From contig OZ038422.1 in NCBI GenBank assembly GCA_964036155.1, positions 30,775,201 through 30,839,200 on the forward strand: DNA of 64,000 nucleotides, in the 5' to 3' direction. The notes beneath the pieces are model-generated. The model was given only the letters and a program-made list of their open reading frames with translations. It made no database searches and had not been told where the DNA came from. The translations under genes and the position numbers were made by a program. The DNA comes from Diploscapter coronatus (taxonomy: Eukaryota > Nematoda > Chromadorea > Rhabditida > Rhabditidae). Of the stretch, positions 36,819-49,449 are shown one piece after another (the stretch's first letter is position 1; each line of letters starts with the position of its first letter).

Positions 36819-38160
36819 TCTATGCAAAAGTGAAATATCACTGGGAAGGGCTTGGCATAGCTTAAAATTGGTACCATCGGAAATAGTCCCAAATAATGTA
36901 ATCGAGGTCCCGGAGCTCGGATGCGCGTTTTTTACGCTACAGTAAATGCTGTACTCGAAAATCGCCCAGAGGCATAAAAAACATTCAAAACCTATATCAA
37001 ATGATGCAATTCGACGAGCTGACTAAGAATATTTTTTAATTTCTCTATAAAAACTCAAAATTAGTTAATTTTTTGACATTTTCTATCGGTATACTTGTAA
37101 AGCGCAAAAAGCGCAGCATATCTTTACACCATCTTATAGAGGAGTCCTTGGTGGTGATAATGATATAGGGCACGTTTCATAAGAGTGAATCCTATTCGAG
37201 AAATTTTTTTTTCGAATATGTTGAAAAATCATGCTCACATTTTCGCAAAGTGATTAGAAATCCCTAAGTATAATATATTTTTGAAAACACCATGCATAGA
37301 GGATTGTTATACACTAAGAATAAAAACTTTTAAATATCAATTTCTGCAGAAATGTGCACTTTTCGCGTCTTGATTGCATACTTCTAAACTTGTCCTGGGT
37401 TTACGCGTAAATAACGTTGTAAAAATTCGTCCTTTCGGAATTTTGTGTAGAATGACATGGTGAATAACTTTCGTTCCAGGACCGACCTCAGATTCACATC
37501 CTTATGAGTTGCAGAATTTTTTAAGTGTGACGGCCAAATTCAGCATAATGCTTTTTAATGAAAATTCATAGTTCCCTGTGTGTGCACATTCTAGAATAAG
37601 TTCTGGAATAAAAGTTGTTTACCTCATCGAGACGAAGCGTTTGATACTAAATTTGACCCATTTAGATGCTTTCTAACGATTAAAAAAATTTTCACTACGT
37701 TATTTACTGTAACGTAAACAACGCGCATACAAGCTTCGGGATCTCGATTTTCGGATTCCCTACCCTCGATTACTGTTTGGACCCATTTCCAGGAAAATAA
37801 TTTTGGGGCTGCGCCAAGCCATTCTACAGACTTACATAGAATAGCTAGTATACATTCTTATATAGTAGAGGTAATTTTCCAAAATATTAGGAAATTACAT
37901 GAATTCCCCGTTGTTTGTGAATAATTTCAGATCGATTTGTGTGATTGTCAATACGATGAGAATGATGCCAGAGAATATTTAGCAATTTGAATGTCTTGAA
38001 TTATTATTTCCTAGTTTTATTAGTTCTAATGTGTTTCAAAATATTCTATCGATGACTTTATTTGCAAATTTCTGTAAATTTGTTTGTTATGAATTTTTAG
38101 TTTTTTTTTTCTTTTTTTTTATAATTCGAAGCAATAAACTGATTTAAACTCGAAAACTTT
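36819..38160. repeat. repeat-rich intergenic region
   Basis: 37320-37570 matches internal parts of the 57885-59924 element (TTTCTGCAGAAATG, CGTAAATAACGTTG). 37690-37860 matches 23425-23590. No gene is seen. Confidence 0.55.
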
Positions 38161-38182
38161 CATAAATTTTCAATATTTTTTA

Positions 38183-38326
38183 AGGGTGCGCGTAGAGAGT
38201 TGGCTCGGCTCGGGCAAATATAAAAAAAAAATTGTATACGGAAGTGAGACGAAAAGAACATGCCTCTCACTTTCGCATACTATTTTTTTCTGCTTACCCG
38301 AGCCGAGCCAACTCTGTACGCACCCT
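38183..38326. mobile_element. MITE
   Basis: Inverted ends AGGGTGCGCGTAGAGAGTTG and CAACTCTGTACGCACCCT, with inner GGCTCGGCTCGGG / CCCGAGCCGAGCC. Confidence 0.85.
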
Positions 38327-39064
38327 AATGAAATGATGCAAAAATCGATGAGTAAATCAGTCCCTATCCATGTTTCAAAGCGCTTGCATAGAAAGGAGAG
38401 CGTGGCCAGCTATAGTTAAATAGGGGAATCGAGTGGCTAGTGAATCCATTAAGTACATGACTTTTCACTTATCACATTTCTCTTTCAGTATTAGCCCTGA
38501 TTAAGATAAGTGAGATAAACCAGTGCAATTTTCTTGTCGGAAAAAATTGAAGGCTAATGCAGGGAGGAGCTACCGCACAAAAATGGTCATAACTTTCGAT
38601 AGGATGGACCGTTTTTGAACATTTAATAGTTTTAAGACTATTTTAACCTTGACCATCACTCTCATATCAACTTTATCCAATTTAACCTATTTAAAAAACC
38701 ACTTGGACTATCTAAGTATAGAAATGGTTCTGATAACACCAAAATAAGGCTTCAAAACGTTACGTCATTGTCTATCATGATTTATTCAGTTCTTGTGCAA
38801 TTCGAAATCAAAAACTGTCTACATAATTATTTACGTATACTGTAGTTTGAACCCTTATTAGAAAAGAGTTTAGATCAAATTTAAAACTGATACACGAAAA
38901 CTTTCCCTAATAGAAGCGTATTCACAAGTAATAATTCGAAAAATATTTAATGCTAACGATATAAAAGAATAAAAATGTTTTGAAAAAATCGATCGAAAGG
39001 AAATATGAAGCCTAAGAAGGTTCTTAAAATTGAATTCAGCGATCTCTTTGATGATTACCCTCAT

Positions 39065-40335
39065 ATATAGGGGGCGCAAGTCCAGCCCACTCTATAAAAA
39101 AAGTCAAAGAGCGATTTTTCGTCATTTTTTTTTTCAAACATTTTTAGAAAATTTGCAAGGTGATTTTTTCTGATTTTTCTTTCTTCGCTATTAGATATAG
39201 GCCTAGAGAAGATTTTTACTTCCGGAACATGCCCCCGGAACATGAGTTGAGTCCGCGAAAATGGATACTGAAATTTTAAAATCGCTTGTTTGAGCTTCAT
39301 AGGCCATGTTCATCAGCACTCACGCGGAATATGAAAGATTACATTTTTCTTGTTATTTTGTGATAGAAAATACATCGCTTTTCAGTCCGGCGCTGTAAAA
39401 ATCATTTTTTGCTGAAATAACACAATACAAAGCTACTTGGCACTTTGTTTCATAAATTTTGCACTCAAATTGCAGAATGGGCGTGGTCTATCACTTTGGG
39501 AATGATAAAAACCCATAGAAACTTCGGAATATTCCAGAAACAAGCAAAACAAAACTAACAAACGTCCTTACAAAGCTGTTCTCTCTTTGAAATAGCCTTT
39601 GTACTGTTGCGTGTTAAAGGCAGGGTACGCTTTTTTCCTTACGAAAATCGCCAAGCAAAAAGAGATTTTCGAATATCATCTTCAGAAATTCATATCTTTG
39701 GGTAGACTCATCCGTCTTTCATGCGGTTTCTTGCTATAATCCTGTCTAGTCCTACAGATTCATAGAAAAATACTTCCATGACTTTATCTTCACATCGGGA
39801 ATATCACTTGCGCTCCCTAAATATGATTAGCTATTTCTCAAGTTCATAGAATGGGTCAAACTATTCATTTTAATATTTCTCAGATTCCCTACACTTCTTA
39901 CAATTAACTATTACAAATGTACAATCATTGTAAATTTATTAAATATTATGAAAGTTATGAAATATGGCAGTGAAAAATTCATTCAATTTCTATGAGAATT
40001 CGTTTGAGATGATCGATAAAGATAAAATCATTCGAAATTATCAACGAGATTACTTATTTTGTGAGTCAGATTTCTAAAGACTGGCAGAACGAGATCAAAG
40101 ATTGATTTCGTAACGTGTCTGGTATCGTCAAAATAGGAGACCAATTTTTCTGGATCATATCCCATGTAGAAACGTTTATCTTCAGAAAGGAGCAAGGGTT
40201 TCAGGTCAAATAGCTAAAATTGATATTTTAGTTCGGAAAAATTGAAGGAAAGACTTCGCATTTAGTACAATTGATAGAAGAATGTCTTCGAAGTTCGTTG
40301 CGAATTATGGCATGCATATACTAAAATTTTCTCTA
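39065..40335. repeat. segmental duplication, unit A (direct copy of 55040-56300)
   Basis: About 1.27 kb nearly the same as 55040-56300. It includes the last OAC exon (40028-40213, minus strand), with the 186-base frame open and ending in TGA. No other OAC exons are nearby, so this copy is a gene fragment. Confidence 0.85.
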
Positions 40336-40347
40336 ATGGTTTAAGAG

Positions 40348-40452
40348 CAGGGCTGTTGCAGAAGTTCCAATTCCGCAAATTCCGACTCCGCGAAGAATTC
40401 AAATTTCACTTTCGATTCAGAGTTTTTAAAATTCGATTCCGCAACAGTCCTG
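40348..40452. mobile_element. MITE
   Basis: Ends CAGGGCTGTTGCAGAAGTTC and TTCCGCAACAGTCCTG. The same element lies at 52391-52495 within the matching duplication. Confidence 0.75.
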
Positions 40453-40493
40453 ATGATAATCTTTAGTTTTGGAATTATAGGTCTATTTTACAG

Positions 40494-41038
40494 TCAAATA
40501 TTGTGAAGGAGTCGGATGGTATTTGTCATCGAGACTCTGCACGACTACCTTAATTACTGCCTCTAAATCGACCTATGGATGGTTCGTTGGATATTTTTCG
40601 AGGAATAACTCGAACGTGTACTACGACAACGATGTCAGGAAAGAAAATCGTCCAACCATGGATTTGTTCGTTCTTGTGAGAATTTTCCTAATTGCATTAA
40701 AAATTGATGGTTAATAATCAAAATTTTCCATCATCCATCTGAAACATATTTGATCATGCGTAAATTGCTGGGTGGACCACTTTCCCTTCCCCATCTCTTA
40801 AAGCAGTCATTTTTCCCGTCACTATGTTTTATCGTTCAACGAGTGTAGAGACAGTGGGGGAGAAAATAGCGCGTCCTAAATTATTCCACAACATATTTTC
40901 ATGACTAATTTGTTGCAGAATGGAACCGACTCCATTCCAATATCGAAACGGGAAGATCTCGATTTTTTCCGGTCACAAAGCAGATTAGATCAAATTATTC
41001 CTTATGAAATTCGTATTGTAATTTTCATGTGAAGTTAA
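40494..41038 (+). repeat. GT11 exon repeat, copy 4
   Basis: GT11 exon 40494-40675 with acceptor TTTTACAG and donor GTGAG, followed by the 3' flank to TTCATGTGAAGTTAA. The exon is open but no other GT11 exon is present. It is nearly identical to the 52 kb copy. Confidence 0.85.
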
Positions 41039-41039
41039 T

Positions 41040-41600
41040 ACAATTTTAGGGCTAAATTTATTGTAGTTTAAAATATAATGGTTAACAGAAAGTAACACAG
41101 ATACAAGTAGCCAGTACATTGCTGACTATGGTAAATTATTATAGCTATAAAATATGAAAGAAAATTAAACTTAAAAATGAAATTCAAAGTTTTGGAACTA
41201 TTTTAACACGTAATGAAAATTATAAGTTATAATGATAAATGAGTAATAACATGAAAATAAATTAGTCAATGATCGCCTTTATAACTCATCATGATGTTGA
41301 TATAGTCGATTGCCCAGTGATTTTGGCATTGTACTTGATTGACAGATTTTGTAGGAGCGTGTTCAGGACGATATTCCAGTTGAAGCGAGTGTTGCCGATA
41401 GATTTCAGAATAGTTATTTTGACGGGGACATGATATGGAGTAAAGATAGGTACCGCTGAAAACATTTATAGGTGAAAAGGTGGAATGTGTAAGCAGTTGA
41501 AATAGTTGCATTTGAAATAGTATTGAAAAGTCTTTTAAAAATTTTTCCTGTTTCGCCTGCAAATATGCTATATTATACCCACTTTTCAACATTATCATGA
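41040..41600 (-). repeat. orphan terminal exon, copy with best frame
   Basis: Exon 41289-41455 follows TTTTCAG and reads VPIFTPYHVPVKITIL, KSIGNTRFNWNIVLNTLLQN and on to a TGA. The same frame is kept at 63453-63620 and broken at 23597. It looks like the last exon of an unknown gene, always tail-to-tail with the GT11 exon. Confidence 0.55.
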
Positions 41601-41689
41601 AAGATATAAGCCTTTACTAAATCGTAAATTATTAACTTATCAAAAAGTTCATGGAGCAAATTTCAACTTAGCGAATATATGATACATTA

Positions 41690-42200
41690 TTCGCAAAAGT
41701 CGAAGTTTTTAGAGGGGTGGTACCCAAGAAGTCGGCCTTCAAATTTCGAACTGATTTGTTGTCCCTGGGAGTTTTCGACTACGCTGATGACGAATATGAC
41801 GGTTAAAATCCGACCCGACCATTTGTTCCGCATGTTCCGGAAGGTCCGCATCCAGTCGTTTTTAAAAATTCTATTTTCGTTGTTCTGCATGGAAAAAATT
41901 CAAGTTTGATATCAAAATGCTCGCAAAGATCAGCTGAACACGATTCTGAAAAGATTTCGCCGAAATAGCGCCGAATAAGGAAGTTGTGATGAACATAGTG
42001 AAACATATGGAAAATATCATATTGATTTTTCGCTTTTCTAATTTTTTTTATTTTTTAAAAGTGCCAGATTCCGTGAGTTATTTATACTGGGAAGTAGCCC
42101 AGGTCTTCTAGTTTCTGAAACACTTGACTGTTTCTCTATAGACTGCCCGCTAGAGGAGAAATTCCACTTCTTCGAAGAGTTGTCATAGCTCATTTTTGCT
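41690..42200. repeat. arm of the foldback element family
   Basis: Matches 57920-58400 (GGTGGTACCCAAGAAGT, GACTACGCTGATGACGAAT, CAGGTCTTCTAGTTTCTGAA). An open frame here is repeat-derived. Confidence 0.75.
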
Positions 42201-42538
42201 TAACTGGATATAGAAATTTTCAAAAAGAATTATAATGGAGATAACTTTTAACTTTACCATCGATTAGCACATAAAATTTATTTTAGCTAACATTTCATTT
42301 ATTAAAAAAGTGTTTATTAGTAATTTAAAAAAAAAAAAAATCACTGAAAACCCATAAATATTTATGTTAATATATACATCTTTACCCATAAAATTTATAG
42401 ATATAAAAATCTAATGAATCTCTTTATCTAACCCGTTTTCGAAATCTCCATTTAGGAACAAAACCTTATGATATATCTTCATAATTGTGGAGCAATATCT
42501 ATGAAAAATGCATAATTGTAAAATTATTAAAAAATCGC

Positions 42539-42885
42539 TCACTTATATCTTTCATCCCGATTTCTGATGACAATGCTAAATTTGATAGGGTGGAAAAAAA
42601 CCATACCTTCGTTATAATATTTAATCAAATTGGTTCGTCGAGTCAATTCATCCGTAGCAGCGGATTCTCGCACTTTAATTGGTCTAAAATTGATAAATAT
42701 TGCATAAAATTAGATATAAATCATACATTTGATGTTCGACGGCTTTTAAATATTTGGTGAAAAGAATTTCGATGAATAATTCGTTATTGTAGAAAATCTT
42801 CATAAAATTCGCAAAGAAGGGCATTTCGTCTGATGGTATGTAATAGCTAAATTTTCTTGGAAACATTGTTGACGGATATCGACAA
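42539..42885 (-). CDS. two coding exons, unrecognised; possibly C terminus of the DUF288 gene
   Basis: Exons 42727-42885 and 42539-42683 join GT-AG in phase. The first reads PRKFSYYIPSDEMPFFANFM and KIFYNNELFIEILFTKYL; the second PIKVRESAATDELTRR, TNLIKYYNEGMVFFHP and ends DERYK. They are on the same strand, 230 bases after the DUF288 stop at 43112. That stop sits in GTGTAAG, which could instead be a donor, so these may be the real DUF288 C terminus through an unseen exon; I could not find a phase-compatible link. Otherwise they are the tail of a separate gene. Protein-like composition argues against chance. Confidence 0.5.
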
Positions 42886-43111
42886 CTAAGCACAAAACAA
42901 ACGATCTATTGTATAAAATCGAAAATGAAATGTGTATTTGCTTAATTTTTATTGATGTCAAAGTTCTTCACTGCGATAAGAAAAAATGTCGTGAAATCCA
43001 CTACAATCAAGACTAATGTTAGTTCTCACCATCAATATCCTGCGTTTGATTATTACTGTTTCAAGATATGGTCCATTGATAATAGATAATTACAATTTTA
43101 AAAACTACAAC

Positions 43112-46100
43112 TTACACGTCACTGAGCGTCCCATTTTCAAAACGATGTAATTCAGTGAACGCAGTTTCGTTCTCATTGATCATTTTTCGTTTCAGCAGCT
43201 AAATTTTCAAGTTGTTGTAGGCATCAAACGTAGAGTTTGATTACTCTTCTCTGGTATTCCTCGATAGTTTTCTGGCAATTTTTGCATTTGCTCGTGTCCT
43301 TTAGCATATCTAGTGTTCTTTCCATTGCTATCTGGCCTAAAAGAATTACAAGAAACTCTCCTCAGTGTTGGGTTGAATTTATGGCCAACAATCATAAGTT
43401 TTGGCGCCAGTTTATAAATGGCGTAACACTAAATGACGAAATAGTTCATTTTTCTATACAATACTTTTCAATATAAATTGTCACTCGTCATTTCGTTATT
43501 GCATCATTTACAGATTACGCCTCATCATACTCTTTTCATTGCCTAAGTAAGTGATCAAACAAATTACCAACGTAAGGGTCGTCCCACCAACCCCGAAATG
43601 GTGCTGTGAATTTAATACCCATTTGATGAAACACCAAATCAAGATTGAATGGCTGCCAGAAATTCAACATCGCATCATCAGCTACTGCGAAATAGCCTAA
43701 GTTGAAGAAATACATTGTGTTTTCATAATTCACTTACCTTTAATATTTCGTAAGCCTAATTCATACGCTTTTATCATACAAATTTCACCATTGAATCCTT
43801 TGCTCATTTCTCTGGGATTGAGATGAATATAGTTGAATGGATATTTTAGCGGAGGTACATCAAAGTCATCTGAATTCAAGTTTTCTTTGAATAAAAAGAT
43901 CAATGATTATTGCCAAAGTTTTGTTCTTCTGGATACCAACTTCCACAGAAAATCACGGCTCCAAAATATGGCTCGTAAAGTCTTTGGAGGAGCGAATATC
44001 CGTATTTGAATTCCATTTTGTTATTGCAGATGATTATCAATGCCTTAAATGGAACTAATTATATTATTTTAAGAAATGACTTCTCCTAATTGTAAATACC
44101 GTGTCAAGAATATTATTCAATTGGACACTATTTGAGTGCTGTTTCGCCAAGGCCTTATGAGATGTAATGGTATGATTGAATTCTGAATTATGTGCATGCT
44201 TTTTCGAAGTTATTTTTTATCATTATTGTAACCTGTATAACGAGACTTATGGCAGAATTCGATAAGGTCCTGGAAATTTTCTATCTTTTGAAGCGCTCTG
44301 CTATAATCCTGAAAATGAATTTTATCTTAAAAATAACTTTTGACACAACTTTTTCACTATTTCCAGTCGATTTATCGTTGAATAGCTGCAAAAACATTCG
44401 TCGACATTTCACAGTTCTTGTCTTCTCAGATTCAGGCAATTCGTAATTCGTTGGTTTAGATAATTGTGGGAATACATATCTAAAATAGATGATAAGATAT
44501 TTATACAAAGACAATGAGATAAGATACCCGATTTCAACTAAATCGTGAACCCATTCCTTGAACAAATCAACATCGTCTTTGAACCAAAATTCCATTTTCC
44601 TAAATTTGAAAATGAAGAAATAAATATTTTGGAAAAACGAACCCAAATTGTTCAGCCAATTCAATCGCACAATTCGCTGTAGAATCTTGACTGCATTTCC
44701 ACTCATCAAGGAATTTCAATAACTCCCCTGACTTGAGATAAACTTCTCTGAATTATGGTAAATATCTTTGAGAAATAATGAACCTTACTGTTCATCTTCG
44801 AAATCCTTCAGATAATTGTGAGCGTTTCTGATTTGAACTGCATTCACAGGGTAAAATGCAATGTATTCATCGATGAGATGCAATAATTTCTGCGAAAAGT
44901 ACGATCGCCAAATATCTGTTGTTCTAAACTATTCTGATTTTTAGAAAATATTCTTACTTATTACCTGAAAGAAACAGTAGTAGGCAGGAACATGGTGAAG
45001 AATGCATTTCTGTGGAAGAGAGTATTCTGTGAATTCCAAGGCGAATACATTTTCTGGCCCAAAATTATGGGAGGTGCATGTCGATTGAAATGCTCTGATG
45101 AAACTTTGGTTGGATTTGCATGTAGTAATCTGAGTATTTTAAATTGATCAAATTCATTGAAATAATTTACCTGAAAATGGCATCGACATCAGGATCCATA
45201 TCAACGAGTCCTTGTTGAACTGCAGCCCTCTTTTGTACTTCACATAATCGGAAATTAGCATCAGTGTGATTGTGTTGCTGAAATCATTAAAAAATGAAAA
45301 TCTTTTTCTCCGTAAACATTACACTGAAATACTCCAAAGGAAATCCCCTCGGCCACATGTTTGGTCTTCCAAAATACAGATAAGGATTGAACAGTCGATT
45401 TCTGAAAGACGAATTTTATGACAATTATTTTCAGATGCTCACATTATTGGATCTTCATGATTTCTCTCGAATCTAACTCCACTTCGTTCATCTGCGAAGT
45501 CAAAGGTATCGAGTCCTCCAAAAATGGGTCGATTATCGTCATCTGTATCATAAATCCACTCAGCTCCATGCGCAATCGCATACAAATAACCAACCATTTT
45601 TCGAGTATACGATTTGTAGGGCAATTTTCGGACAAAATTAAATGCTAAATTATAAATTTAAAAAAGTAAAAGTGAATCTCTAGGCCAAACTTTATTGTAC
45701 CTAAGCTCATATCAAGCTGCATTTCAACAGATAGAAAGTGAACGCCTTCCAAATTCCAATTTTTCGGAGTTTTCAGATCCGCTACTACGACTAAATTCCA
45801 TCCGGAAAGAGATGCAAGATACTGAAATAGAATTGGTTCATTCCAAGTAACTGCTACTAAGAGTGACGCTACCTTGACATCTTCTGTGGGCTCATTAATC
45901 GTTGTTAACACTATCCATTTATTACTGCTAATTTCCGGCATTTTTGCTTTAGCCGATTCTACTATGGTTTCAAAATTTTCGCTAAAATATTCCAATTGTA
46001 TAACAATATCCTTAATATAGGTTTACATACATAGTTTTGATCTTGCTGCTTCCATATTTGAAGGCAATCCAATTTATCACAAAAAATGTGATAACCGTTA

Positions 46101-46148
46101 GAATAATCAATTTGTTGAAAGACTTACGAATGAAACTTAGGGAAAAAC
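43112..46148 (-). CDS. DUF288 family protein (STELLO-like, predicted Golgi glycosyltransferase-like)
   Basis: Eighteen exons can be joined in phase, from 46031-46148 through 45873-45981, 45701-45821, 45443-45644, 45323-45401, 45171-45277, 44965-45129, 44789-44923, 44643-44747, 44528-44599, 44350-44479, 44233-44308, 44100-44182, 43941-44043, 43738-43869, 43568-43696 and 43230-43336 to 43112-43198. About 686 residues plus an unfound start exon. A membrane anchor lies in the first exon (LIILTVITFFVINWIAF). Family blocks: NKWIVLTTINEPTEDVK, GWNLVVVADLKTPKNW, PYKSYTRKMVGYLYAIAHGA, EWIYDTDDDNRPIF, YLYFGRPNMWPRGFPLEYFS, FRLCEVQKRAAVQQGLVDMD, NPREMSKGFNGEICMIKA and GYFAVADDAMLNFW. The DTDDDN stretch is the likely metal or nucleotide-sugar site. 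Plant STELLO proteins in this family assist cellulose synthase; the worm role is unknown. Confidence 0.85.
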
Positions 46149-47531
46149 CTGAATATGAAAATGTACATTGAAAACACGGATAAAATCGCTAGAATACATA
46201 TATTCATTATGGCCAAAGGAGTCCTAGTCTTCTTTGTAACGTGCGTATAAACTAATCTCAAATAGTGCGTTTAAAGTTTTTGGCATCATTCCACTGTTAA
46301 ACCATTTTATCTGTAAAATCTTTGCACGCTTGACACAGATACCAAAATAATTACAAAATCACTTGATATTGACACGATATCAACAGTTCTCATCTCTCGC
46401 ATACAGAAGGACTACAGAGGAGACAGATCTGCTGGAGGAAAAATCTGTGAATTCTTCCTCAACGTCTCTCCACTTGCTCGATAAGCTGGACTAGGATTCG
46501 TCTGGCCAATATATAATACGTCAGCCAAAAAACTTACTTATCAGTAAGGGATGAATTTTTTCTGTTGAAGATGAAATATTATCAGGATCCCCAAGTAGAT
46601 ATTCCGACTTGATCTTCGGGCCAAAAATTTTGCGAAAGAATATCATCTGGCCGTAATAAGTTAGCAAAGGTTTAGCAGACCCGTACGTGCACGTTCATAG
46701 GTTTATAACAATTAACACGAGCTTGCAGGAATTTGCGAGTCTGCACAGCTTTGCAATTCTTTTTTTTTTTCTAAAATTTACAAGTGAAACGAGAAATTAC
46801 AAGAGACTACGAAAGATTAGAACTGTAAATTGGGGATCTCCACGAGCACGTTTACAGGCATGTAATGTCAAATAATTGCAGACCTGTAAAAGTTAGTATT
46901 TTCTTAGCAAAAGTTGTAAGTTGGCGAAGTGATAAAATAACGAAACGAAGTAATGAGCGATTCGAACTTTGTGAAGAAAGAGATATTGCTAACTCTTTAT
47001 TATTCCAAATCTTGGCCTCTCGTAAAACGTAATAGTGCAAAGAATCCCACAAACCGGTTGCAATTCATATTTAAGGGTAAAAACGTGAAAAGATCCTATC
47101 TAAATTGACGATAAATTCATCAAAAATCATTTAAGCGAAAAATTGACTCAAGACATTAGCAGGCTGAAACCCTACAGGATAAATGAAAATTGAAAAAAAC
47201 GTGTTCATTTCAGTCCCTTGAATTTCCGTTTTATCTATCGTAAACGATCTTCATTCTTTCCGAAAGAGCAATTACTAATATCTGTACGTGCGTGGATGTA
47301 GGTTTATTACACGCACGAGTGCATAAATTAAATGAAGCCGTTACTAAAAACTTTTGGATTCTCCTAATCTATTCCCTACCATATCCCCTCGATTAAAGCC
47401 TATGACAATTTCCACATACGAAATATACGCTTCAAACTCGTGTAGTTATGTTGTAATGAAGGGGGGTCGTTAACGAAATTCAATCTAGCTAGATTGTTTG
47501 ACTTTATAATCAAGTTCGAAAAGCAACTCAC
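46149..47531. other. upstream of the DUF288 gene and intergenic
   Basis: A possible first DUF288 exon lies near 46360-46410 on the minus strand (MRTVDIVSISSDFVIIL then GTATCTG) but cannot be proven. TACGTGCACG / TACGTGCGTG motifs near 46685 and 47285 may be diverged repeat ends. Confidence 0.35.
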
Positions 47532-47668
47532 ATGAACTTCTAGAAACTGCCATTGATCAGGAGCCCGATATCTCCTATCGCGCATCACGACAACTTCTGC
47601 TTCTCCCGTTCTGACATAATAATCCACAATCACACGATCATACTGGCTCAATTCAGCAAGGTAAATAT
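47532..47668 (-). pseudogene. GT92 (DUF23) glycosyltransferase exon fragment
   Basis: Reads YLAELSQYDRVIVDYYVRTG then EAEVVVMRDRRYRAPDQWQF and LEVH before a GTGAG donor at 47531. This resembles the conserved start of the nematode GT92 catalytic region (YxxVLxxYxRxGExEV followed by WQ). GT92 includes the worm galactosyltransferase GALT-1. No neighbouring GT92 exons can be seen among the surrounding repeats, so it is an isolated exon or relic. Confidence 0.5.
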
Positions 47669-47699
47669 TTTTAAAAAAAATATGTTGCGCCCTGAACAA

Positions 47700-49430
47700 G
47701 AATTAGAAAGTTTAAAACAGATTCTTCGCAATTCTCGAAACTACTCGGACCAGGGGTTTCAAATTCGTTTTTGAAGGGATTTCTGAGTGTTTTCTACCTA
47801 TATTCAACCTGAAGAACACGATTTCGGGGCTTTTCCCGAAATTTTCAAGTCCAGGTTCGGGTCCCAAGGTCCGAAGGTCAAATTTCAAAAGTCACCCTGA
47901 CACCCCGAAACCTATATCAGAAGCACCAGCTCGATAAGCTAAGTTGAATGGTGCAAGAATTTTTCAAATTCGACCTTATTATCGCAAGTTACGGCTAAAA
48001 ACAGTTCAGAGACGTCAAAAAAACATAAATGTTGATGATTCTTCGATTATTTTCAGGGAAATGATAAGAGCCTGTGCGATAAATCGTTTATATTTACATA
48101 TTAAAAGTCCTGAGGATTATTTTCATATGAAAAAATCGTACATTGAGCATGCCCAGCTAGGCTTTTTTCCGGCCCGGAGTGGAATCTGAAAATTTCAACT
48201 TTTCAAAAATGAGGGGCAGATCCCCAAATCATATACCATTCGGTAGAGCATGCAAAACTGAGAATTTTTTTTTGGGATACCATATGGTTATCTATTATGG
48301 TATGCGTGGTATAGCAGTTTGAATGGGTCTAACTATGAAAATGACACAAATATTAAAAAATTCATATCTCCTTATGTATCAGTCAAATTTTCATTATTAT
48401 TTTTTTATTTTGTAGATCTTGAGTAGGAGAATAAATTCTAAGTATAAAGAAATTTTTTAGGAATTAATTTTGGCAGGAGAAATTAGCCTAAGTTACCCTA
48501 TATACCCGTACTGTGTGTTACAAGTGTAATGTGAGTTAACATCGAAGTTTTCCATCAAATCTTGTAGAGCTCTTCAAGTTGATCAACTTTGTTCCAGAAC
48601 TTATTCTGGAATGTGCATACATAAGGAGCTATGAATTTTTGAAATCAAACTAGGCAAAAGTGAGCTATGATAACTCTTCGAAGAAGTAGAATTTCTCTGC
48701 TAACGGGCAGTCTATAGGAAAACGGTAAAGTGTTCCAGAAACTAGAAGACCTGGGCTACTTCCCAGTATAAATAACTCACGGAATCTGGCACTTTTAAAA
48801 AATAAAAAAAATTAGAAAAGCGAAAAATCAATATGATATTTTCCATATGTTTCACTATGTTCATCATAACTTCCTTATTCGGCGCTATTTCGGCGAAATC
48901 TTTTCAGAATTGTGCTTAGCTCGTCTCTGCGAGCATTTTGATACCAAATTCGAATTTTTCCCATACAGAATAACGAAAATGGAATTTTTCGAAACTACCG
49001 TATGCGGACCTTCCGGAACATGCGGAACAAGTGATCGGATCGGGTTTTAACCGTCAGATTCGTAATCAGCGTAGTCGAAAACCCCCAGACACAAAAATCA
49101 GCTCGAAATTTGAGGGTCGACTTCTTGGGTACCACCCCATACTCGATTCTTACGAAGAACGTGTCATATATTGTTCAGGTTTTCACGCTGATTCTCAGTG
49201 TGGTTTGTTTTTCGAAAATCGATTACTGTAGCGGATTACGGTAGCTCGAATGTTTTTCAGTCCCGACCTCGAGAAAAAAGTCATAACTTTCTTATTTCTG
49301 AACCAAATCGAACGTGGTTTTCAGCATTGGATAGCCCACGAAAAACTGAACAATATGTGTGAAAATCAGCCAAATCGACGGATCCCTGGAAACACTGACT
49401 TTGGTCCTTACTGATATTCACACTTAAATT
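47700..49430. repeat. foldback-family and other repeats
   Basis: 48660-49160 is an arm of the family seen whole at 57885-59924, ending with the terminal motif ATTCTTACGAAGAACGTGTC. 49180-49400 pairs with 51490-51790. Open frames here are repeat-derived. Confidence 0.7.
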
Positions 49431-49449
49431 TATTGGCATTTATTATCTT

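Noticed and set aside
40523..40714. Recurrent 63-residue open frames (five places) as independent small genes
   Set aside because: They are the GT11 exon read from an internal TTG; splice sites flank each and the frame ends in intron sequence.
41266..41598. 110-residue minus-strand open frame as a gene
   Set aside because: It is in the wrong frame; the neighbouring frame is the one preserved between copies (KITILKSIGNTRFNWN).
43941..44182. Phase errors in the DUF288 gene near 44.0-44.1 kb
   Set aside because: Using acceptor TTTAAG at 44044 and donor GTTGGT at 43940 restores phase with ordinary splice sites.
48847..49050. 67-residue frame repeated at 41803-42006 as a conserved gene
   Set aside because: It lies in the arms of the foldback element family and is conserved only as repeat DNA.
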